Below are positions 16,644 through 21,614 of a stretch of DNA of 21,614 bases, piece after piece (the stretch's first letter is position 1; the number at the start of each line of letters is the position of its first letter). A model generated the notes under the pieces. It saw nothing but the letters and a program-made list of their open reading frames with translations, searched no databases and was not told the origin of the DNA. Source of the stretch: JAAYZB01 sp035379945 (GTDB taxonomy: Bacteria > Bacillota_I > Bacilli_A > Izemoplasmatales > Hujiaoplasmataceae); contig DAOSWG010000017.1 of assembly GCA_035379945.1 (NCBI GenBank), positions 1 through 21,614 on the forward strand. Reading direction: 5' to 3'. The position numbers and the translations under genes were made by a program.

Positions 16644-16706
16644 AAAACAATAAACATACAAGCGGATTATCAGTGCTGGTTATTACATGCATCCGAGTAA
16701 AAAAGA

Positions 16707-16740
16707 AAACCGGAAGTTTCTTACGAAACCCGGTTTTTTA
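16707..16740 (+). terminator. Terminator after the secreted-protein gene
   Basis: AAAACCGG (16707-16714) pairs with CCGGTTTT (16731-16738), and the inner GTTTC/GAAAC extends it past two bulged A to a TTAC loop. A T-run ends at 16740. It lies about 60 bases after the stop. Confidence 0.88.
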
Positions 16741-16742
16741 TA

Positions 16743-16759
16743 TTCTACGTTTCGTAGAA
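16743..16759. promoter_or_regulatory. 17-bp perfect palindrome upstream of the XRE regulator gene (possible operator)
   Basis: TTCTACG, TTT, CGTAGAA is a perfect inverted repeat located 60-76 bases before the regulator start, just after the upstream terminator. XRE-type repressors commonly bind such palindromes in their own promoter. TTGTCT (16771-16776) and TTTAAT (16794-16799) with a 17-base spacer could be a promoter beside it, though the transcript would then begin within the ribosome site. Confidence 0.45.
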
Positions 16760-16818
16760 ATCAAAATATCTTGTCTTTTGGTTATTTGGATGGTTTAATT
16801 GTCTCAGGAGCTGATAAT

Positions 16819-17679
16819 ATGACGATCGGTGAAAAAATAGCCGCAAGACGCAAAGAAATGGGATACAGTCAGGCTGAACTCGCAGCCAGGCTGTATGTAA
16901 GCGACAAAACGATTTCCAAATGGGAGACCGGACGCGGAAAGCCGGAAATCGATACCTTGAAAAAAATCTCGACTGTTTTGGGAATGACCGTCGACGAACT
17001 GTTGGATGACGATATGGAAAACCAGGATACCGGCAACGCAAAAAAAAGCAAACGGTCCTTCATGGAAATCATATCGGAGAAGATTCCACCGCTTTCCTAC
17101 AATAAAAACGACATTGCCGTAGTGTGGGTCTTGGGTATCGGCCTTGGCATTTTGCTAGATATCATTCTCACCTGGTGGTTTTTAAGGATCGTCAGGATAT
17201 ATGGGTTGGATTACCCGGTAGGCCTTTTAGTGCTCCAGGTGATTACCACGACTATGCTGATAGTTGCCATAGCCAAAGCGAAAACCGATTTGCGTTTTCT
17301 GCTCGCATACATGGTATTTATAGTGATCCTTTTGATTTACACGCTTTTTTCCGCAGATCGAGACTTTCTGGAAGTCCTGACAATTCTGGCGGAGATTGCG
17401 GTGCCGGTATTGTTTATCCTTTACATATTCGGAGTCGTTTCCGAAAGAAGAATACCGTTATATATCCAACTTGTGACGATCATATTGGCGGGAATCACTT
17501 TCCTGACAAGAATATTCGACTTCAATTTGTTCGCCAATTCTTCGTTTACCTATGTATACAATGTCATCAACAGTTTCAATTTCATCATTACCAGCATAGC
17601 TTTTTTCTTCCTGTTGAAAGGCGTCTTGGGTCCGGTGTCGGATATGCCAATTCAAAAAGAACCCTCCGAAGCCGAATAA
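16819..17679 (+). CDS. XRE-family DNA-binding protein with six membrane helices
   Basis: A 286-residue protein. Residues 6-60 form a Cro/C1-type helix-turn-helix (IGEKIAARRKEMGYSQAELA, then VSDKTISKWETGRGKPEI and LGMTVDELL). A charged linker follows (about 65-95), then six predicted membrane helices at about 100-121, 132-152, 158-177, 186-207, 213-231 and 247-268. DNA binding would therefore occur at the membrane, and the membrane part may sense a lipid, ion or peptide signal. The start at 16819 has CAGGAG 8 bases upstream. In-frame codons further upstream run through the terminator and palindrome and are unlikely. It is monocistronic, with terminators on both sides. Such HTH-membrane fusions are common in Firmicutes and mostly uncharacterised. 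Confidence 0.88.
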   Translation: MTIGEKIAARRKEMGYSQAELAARLYVSDKTISKWETGRGKPEIDTLKKISTVLGMTVDELLDDDMENQDTGNAKKSKRSFMEIISEKIPPLSYNKNDIAVVWVLGIGLGILLDIILTWWFLRIVRIYGLDYPVGLLVLQVITTTMLIVAIAKAKTDLRFLLAYMVFIVILLIYTLFSADRDFLEVLTILAEIAVPVLFILYIFGVVSERRIPLYIQLVTIILAGITFLTRIFDFNLFANSSFTYVYNVINSFNFIITSIAFFFLLKGVLGPVSDMPIQKEPSEAE

Positions 17680-17699
17680 ACAAACAAATAATGACCGAA

Positions 17700-17724
17700 G
17701 GCAAGGAATTTTCCTTGCCTTTTT
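17700..17724 (+). terminator. Terminator after the XRE regulator gene
   Basis: GGCAAGG (17700-17706) pairs with CCTTGCC (17713-17719), the stem continues as AA/TT, and five T follow (17720-17724). Confidence 0.88.
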
Positions 17725-17752
17725 GAATGCCAAAAACAAAGTGCGTTATTTA

Positions 17753-17761
17753 TGATATAAT
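17753..17761 (+). promoter_or_regulatory. Extended -10 promoter of the FAD oxidoreductase operon
   Basis: TGATATAAT at 17753-17761, with no convincing -35 17 bases upstream (AAAACA). Transcription would start near 17768, about 24 bases before the TTG start. Confidence 0.6.
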
Positions 17762-17791
17762 CATAATGAACAACATCCAGGCGGTGATAAT

Positions 17792-19024
17792 TTGCAAAAA
17801 AAGAATATCACGGTAATAGGCGGCGGAGCATCCGGCGTCATGGCGGCGCTTGCGGCAGCGGAAGACGGAGCGTCAGTCACCCTGCTCGAAAGAAATTCCC
17901 GGATCGGGAAGAAATTGCTTGCGACCGGGAACGGTCGCTGCAATTACACAAACGAGAATCTGACGGCGGATGATTACAACCATCCTGATTTCGTCAAGCA
18001 CGGGCTTGCGCAGTTTTCTTCCACCGATACGCTGGTTTTTTTCAAGAATCTGGGAATCGATCCCAAATACGAAGAAGAAGGGAAAGTGTTCCCCCGCTCC
18101 GAACAGGCTTCCAGTTTCCTGGACATATTTCTTTACGAACTCGATCGTCGTGGCGTCAATATAGTAACCGACGCCTATGTCCAAAACATAGTCGCAAAGA
18201 AAAACGGATTTCTGATTTTCTTGGCGGACGGAACCAGTTACAAAGCCGACAAGGTGATCATATCGACCGGCGGAAAGGCGATGCCCAAAAGCGGAAGCGA
18301 AGGGTCGGGATATGTCATCGCCCAATCGCTCGGGCATACGATAACGGATGTTTTCCCCGCCCTCACCAAACTGAAAATCGACAGCCCTTATCTGAAACAA
18401 CTGGACGGAGTGAAATTTCCCGGAGCGGTAGAATTGTTTGCGGACAATGTTTCCTTGCAAAAGGAAAAGGACGATATTCTTTTCACCAAATACGGGATCA
18501 GCGGTCCCGCGATCATGCAACTGAGCCGGAAAGCCAACGAAGCTTTGGCGAAAAAACAAAAAACGGAAATCAAAGTATCCATAATAGACACGTTGTCAAA
18601 AAGGGATATTGCCAAAAGAATGGATTCGTCCATGGACAAACCGGTCGATTACAGTCTAATTGGGCTTGTGAACAAAAGACTGATCGCCGCCTTGTTAAAG
18701 GAAGCGGGAGTGGAAAAACAAAATGCGCTTGTGTCAAGCCTCCGGGACGACACAAGAAACAAAATCATCGATTTGTTGTTTGACTGGCGTTTCCCTGTCA
18801 AAGGATCGATGGGGTTTGACGACGCCCAGGTTACGGCCGGTGGCGTCAGTTGCGAGGAAATCGATCCCAATACCATGGAATCCAAATTGGTAAAAGGACT
18901 CTATTTCACCGGCGAAATCATGGACATCGACGGCAAGTGCGGCGGATACAACCTTCAATGGGCCTGGACAAGCGGCTATCTGGCCGGGGAAAATGCGGCC
19001 AAGGATATGGAATATGACGATTAG
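17792..19024 (+). CDS. HI0933/BaiN-family NAD(P)/FAD-dependent oxidoreductase
   Basis: A 410-residue cytosolic flavoprotein. The FAD dinucleotide motif GGGASG is at residues 10-15, followed by the family signature GKKLLATGNGRCNYTN (39-54). TKYGISGPAIMQLSRKA lies in the middle, and the C-terminal block runs AQVTAGGVSCEEI, FTGEIMDIDGKCGGYNLQWA and WTSGYLAGENAA. Family members include gut-bacterial BaiN (bile-acid metabolism) and proteins of unknown substrate, so a bile-acid role is not implied. The TTG start at 17792 is chosen because AGGCGGTGAT (17779-17788) closely matches the ribosome-binding consensus just upstream. It overlaps the next gene by 11 bases, indicating translational coupling. 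Confidence 0.9.
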   Translation: MQKKNITVIGGGASGVMAALAAAEDGASVTLLERNSRIGKKLLATGNGRCNYTNENLTADDYNHPDFVKHGLAQFSSTDTLVFFKNLGIDPKYEEEGKVFPRSEQASSFLDIFLYELDRRGVNIVTDAYVQNIVAKKNGFLIFLADGTSYKADKVIISTGGKAMPKSGSEGSGYVIAQSLGHTITDVFPALTKLKIDSPYLKQLDGVKFPGAVELFADNVSLQKEKDDILFTKYGISGPAIMQLSRKANEALAKKQKTEIKVSIIDTLSKRDIAKRMDSSMDKPVDYSLIGLVNKRLIAALLKEAGVEKQNALVSSLRDDTRNKIIDLLFDWRFPVKGSMGFDDAQVTAGGVSCEEIDPNTMESKLVKGLYFTGEIMDIDGKCGGYNLQWAWTSGYLAGENAAKDMEYDD

Positions 19025-20600
19025 GATAACCGAAATCAAGCTTCGTCCGGACGAGGCGATAGATAAAGAGTCGGAACTTTTTCATCTGAAGGACAAAGTC
19101 TCGAGAAAATTTCGAATTGTGGAAAGCGATATGTTTTCCTTCAACATAACGAGAAAAGCGATCGACGCCAGGAAGAAAGAAGACATTTTTCTAGTATATT
19201 CGGTCGACATGGAACTGAAAAACGGAAAAAGCTTGCTCGCAAAGGGTTTTCCGAATGTCAAGGCATATGAGAAACCGGATATCAACTATCCGGGAAAACC
19301 GAAGATAAATCCGAAATATCGTCCGGTGATCGTCGGTTTCGGACCTGCCGGCATTTTTGCGGCGCTTACCTTGGCCAAGCAGGGACTTTCCCCTCTTGTC
19401 CTGGAACAAGGCCCGGATGTCGACAAAAGGACCGAGGCGGTCAGTTCTTTTGGCAAAACAGGCGTGTTTTCTCCCGAAGGCACTGTTCTTTTCGGAGAAG
19501 GCGGAGCCGGAACGTTTTCCGACGGCAAACTGACGACCTTGATCAACGATCCCTTATGCGACATCGTTTTGGATACCTTTATCGAACACGGAGCCGATCC
19601 CGAGATCAAATACCAGGCCAAACCGCATATCGGCACCGATGTCCTGAAAGGCATCATCAAGAGTATCAGAAAAGAGATCATGGATCTTGGCGGTGAAGTC
19701 AGATTCAATGCCAAGGTGACCGACTTCATCATCAAAGGAAACAAACTGGAAGGCATTGTCGTAAACGATGATGAAAACATCGAAGCGGATATGTGCATTC
19801 TGGCGATCGGCCACAGCGCCAGGGACACCTACGAACTCTTGCTGGATAAAGGGTTGAAAATGGAACAGAAGCCTTTTTCGGTCGGAGTAAGGATCGAACA
19901 TCTCCAAAATGCGATCGACGAAGCGCAGTACGGCAAATTCGCCGGGCACAAGGCTTTGGGCCCGGCCGATTACAAGCTGGCGTACCATGCCCCCAGCGGA
20001 CGGACAGCTTATACTTTTTGCATGTGCCCGGGCGGTTTCGTGGTGAATTCCTCATCTGAAGAAGGAGGAATAGCGACAAACGGCATGAGCTATAGCAAGC
20101 GTAGTGGTGTAAATGCCAATTCCGCTTTGCTTGTGAATGTTGGACCGGGAGACTACGGTTCGGATCATCCGCTTGCCGGAATCGAGTTTCAAAGAGGATT
20201 TGAAAGAAAAGCAAATAATCTTGCCGGAAACAAATACTATGCGCCAATACAATCGTTAGGCAATTTTCTTGATGACAGGATCACAAATGAGATCGGATTT
20301 GTAAAGCCAACATATCTGCCTGATACCGTGTTTGCACAAATGGCAGACATCTATCCAGATTATGTTATCAAGACGCTTAAAGAGGCATTGCCCGTATTTG
20401 ACAAGAAAATAAAAGGATTTGCGTCAAACGATGCAATTCTGACTGCTCCGGAAACAAGATCGTCATCACCTGTAAGAACAACAAGAAGCAGTGAATACGA
20501 GACGAATATCGAAGGAATATATTCAATCGGAGAAGGATCCGGTTATTCCGGAGGAATCATGTCTTCGGCAATAGATGGAATCAGATGCCAATCAAAATGA
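19014..20600 (+). CDS. COG2509-type FAD-dependent dehydrogenase
   Basis: A 528-residue flavoprotein of unknown substrate. Residues 1-90 form a small N-terminal domain (ITEIKLRPDEAID through KEDIFLVYSVDMEL), typical of this family. VIVGFGPAGIFAALTLAKQG (105-124) is the FAD site, then LEQGPDVDKR and the strongly conserved FGEGGAGTFSDGKL (160-173). The C-terminus has IEGIYSIGEGSGYSGGIMSS, which closes the FAD fold. ATG 19014 overlaps the previous gene by 11 bases and has AAGGA 8 bases upstream. The further-upstream in-frame ATG at 18993 lacks this. From about 20050 onward the base composition becomes visibly more AT-rich, with TCA and ACA codons and less GGC/GCC, without a change in frame. The PHP gene follows after 27 bases. 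Confidence 0.88.
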   Translation: MTIRITEIKLRPDEAIDKESELFHLKDKVSRKFRIVESDMFSFNITRKAIDARKKEDIFLVYSVDMELKNGKSLLAKGFPNVKAYEKPDINYPGKPKINPKYRPVIVGFGPAGIFAALTLAKQGLSPLVLEQGPDVDKRTEAVSSFGKTGVFSPEGTVLFGEGGAGTFSDGKLTTLINDPLCDIVLDTFIEHGADPEIKYQAKPHIGTDVLKGIIKSIRKEIMDLGGEVRFNAKVTDFIIKGNKLEGIVVNDDENIEADMCILAIGHSARDTYELLLDKGLKMEQKPFSVGVRIEHLQNAIDEAQYGKFAGHKALGPADYKLAYHAPSGRTAYTFCMCPGGFVVNSSSEEGGIATNGMSYSKRSGVNANSALLVNVGPGDYGSDHPLAGIEFQRGFERKANNLAGNKYYAPIQSLGNFLDDRITNEIGFVKPTYLPDTVFAQMADIYPDYVIKTLKEALPVFDKKIKGFASNDAILTAPETRSSSPVRTTRSSEYETNIEGIYSIGEGSGYSGGIMSSAIDGIRCQSK

Positions 20601-20627
20601 TACATTAACGAAAAACGGAGGTTTCTC

Positions 20628-21545
20628 ATGCGCTTGACAACTTTCATTGATAAAGGCAAATTTTATAAGGCCAATCTGCACGGCCATTCCACCCGGAGCG
20701 ACGGATCGCTGACCCAGGAAGCCGCCGTCCTGGCTTATAAGAACAAAGGCTATGATTTTCTGGCTTTGACGGAACATAATGTCATTACAAAACTTGACAA
20801 ATACAATACCGACAGTTTCATCCTGATACCGGGGATGGAACTCCATACCTATAACAAAGACATCACGACCATCCATCATATGGTCGGTCTTTCCGATATG
20901 GACAACGATTTCATCAAGGACGGAACCGTTCTTGAAAACATCGTTTATACCGAAAACAAGACTTCGCTTCTGGCTTTGGAGAAGAGATTGCACGATCTCG
21001 GATTCCTGACGATCTACTGCCATCCGACCTGGAGCCATGTGAACACTTCCCAGTTCGATTTTCTCGAACATACGAATATGATGGAAGTCTGCAACTACGG
21101 CACAATCTGGGAAATGTCCCATAACGAGGACCCGACCTATTGGGACGATTGGTTGAAACAGGGAAAACAGATATATGGCGTCGCCAATGACGACGAGCAT
21201 GTGATAGAGCAGTATTTCGGCGGCTGGAACATGGTGAAATGCGAGGAGTTCTCGATCAAATCATTGTTCGAAAGCCTTAAAAAAGGCAGTTTCTACAGCA
21301 CTATGGGCCCAATGATCGAAGATTTCTATGTCGAAGACGGCATCGCCCATATCGAGTGCTCAAATGTGAAGGAAATCACCTTTGTCGTCCATGGTTGGTG
21401 GGGCCATACTTTCAGGGATAAGGAAGGGAAACTGAACAAGGCTGACTTCTCTCTTCCGGATCGTGCCTACATCGTCAGGGCGGAAATCACCGACCTTGAT
21501 GGAAATGTCGCCTGGACCAATCCGATCATGTTGCCAAGAAATTAA
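20628..21545 (+). CDS. PHP-domain metal-dependent phosphoesterase
   Basis: A 305-residue cytosolic protein. The PHP metal-site motifs appear in order: LHGHS (His18, His20), D25 in TRSDGSL, TEHN (Glu49, His50; many relatives have Asp before this His), PGMELH (Glu71), the YCHPTW block, and ANDDEH near residue 188. The core spans about 1-225. The last 80 residues (HIECSNVKEITFVVHGWWGH and onward) are a beta-rich tail found in PHP proteins acting on small phosphoesters or nucleotides. The substrate is not predictable. GGAGG (20617-20621) lies 6 bases before the ATG. The gap of 27 bases to the dehydrogenase, with no terminator, suggests one operon of three genes, ended by the terminator at 21552. 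Confidence 0.88.
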   Translation: MRLTTFIDKGKFYKANLHGHSTRSDGSLTQEAAVLAYKNKGYDFLALTEHNVITKLDKYNTDSFILIPGMELHTYNKDITTIHHMVGLSDMDNDFIKDGTVLENIVYTENKTSLLALEKRLHDLGFLTIYCHPTWSHVNTSQFDFLEHTNMMEVCNYGTIWEMSHNEDPTYWDDWLKQGKQIYGVANDDEHVIEQYFGGWNMVKCEEFSIKSLFESLKKGSFYSTMGPMIEDFYVEDGIAHIECSNVKEITFVVHGWWGHTFRDKEGKLNKADFSLPDRAYIVRAEITDLDGNVAWTNPIMLPRN

Positions 21546-21551
21546 AAAAAG

Positions 21552-21576
21552 CCCGGTGGTCAGCCACCGGGTTTTT
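21552..21576. terminator. Bidirectional terminator at the right edge
   Basis: CCCGGTGG (21552-21559) pairs with CCACCGGG (21564-21571) over a TCAG loop, flanked by A-run and T-run, so it can stop transcription from both sides. The minus-strand stop codon next to it begins at 21577. Confidence 0.92.
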
Positions 21577-21614
21577 ATTTGACATTGAGAAGCTTTTTCT
21601 GGCATTCCGGACAG
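21575..21614 (-). CDS. C-terminal end of a convergent gene with a CPEC zinc-ribbon motif (partial)
   Basis: On the minus strand the frame entering from the right edge reads CPECQKKLLNVK and stops at TAA (21577-21575). Only 12 codons are visible. CPEC is one half of a four-cysteine zinc ribbon, and the bidirectional terminator immediately downstream supports a real gene end. The rest of the protein is outside the window, so no function can be given. Confidence 0.55.
   Translation of the reverse strand, partial: CPECQKKLLNVK

Noticed and set aside
17873..18559. Minus-strand frame of 228 codons opposite the HI0933-type gene
   Set aside because: Antisense shadow of a gene with conserved FAD motifs; no ribosome site or recognisable domain.

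Overview
The window is about 21.6 kb of a bacterial chromosome, probably a metagenome-assembled contig. It reads as a low-to-moderate GC monoderm of the Firmicutes/Bacilli-Mollicutes sphere (inference). Supporting signs are strong AGGAGG-type ribosome sites, many TTG/GTG starts, TATAAT promoters often with an upstream TG, lipobox lipoproteins, dense U-tailed terminators and no outer-membrane genes. TGA is a stop throughout and TGG encodes Trp, so the code is standard and not the Mycoplasma code. I cannot name the genus.

Layout. (1) 1-2211, minus: a fused ABC ATPase/permease running off the left edge, broken on paper by an assembly gap. (2) 2541-6305, plus: a FliB-like cysteine-cluster protein, then an unrecognised four-helix membrane protein with a large soluble domain, also broken by a gap. 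Both gaps are exactly 100 N with the same 55 bases on each side. Removing 100 N plus one copy (155 bases) restores one clean reading frame in each gene. (3) 6428-8143: thioredoxin reductase with a small unknown partner, convergent with a DNA-deoxyinosine glycosylase through a shared terminator. (4) 8230-10280: a tRNA (anticodon CAC, Val) and a CotH-kinase lipoprotein with two Ig-like domains. (5) 10548-14539: a tightly overlapping potABCD polyamine ABC import operon. (6) 14757-16643: an isolated AT-rich gene for a secreted, cysteine-containing protein of unknown function. (7) 16819-17679: a membrane-anchored XRE-type regulator. (8) 17792-21545: a likely operon of two different FAD oxidoreductases (HI0933/BaiN-like and COG2509-like) and a PHP-domain phosphoesterase. 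(9) The right edge holds the last 12 codons of a minus-strand gene ending in a CPEC zinc-ribbon half-site.

The theme is cell envelope and housekeeping: peptide or lipid export or sensing (ABC fusion), polyamine import, redox maintenance (TrxB and FAD enzymes) and base-excision repair. I see no CRISPR array, transposase, phage gene or integrase. The least explained parts are the 771-residue membrane protein, the AT-rich secreted protein, the 92-residue trxB partner, and the membrane-anchored regulator with a palindrome upstream.
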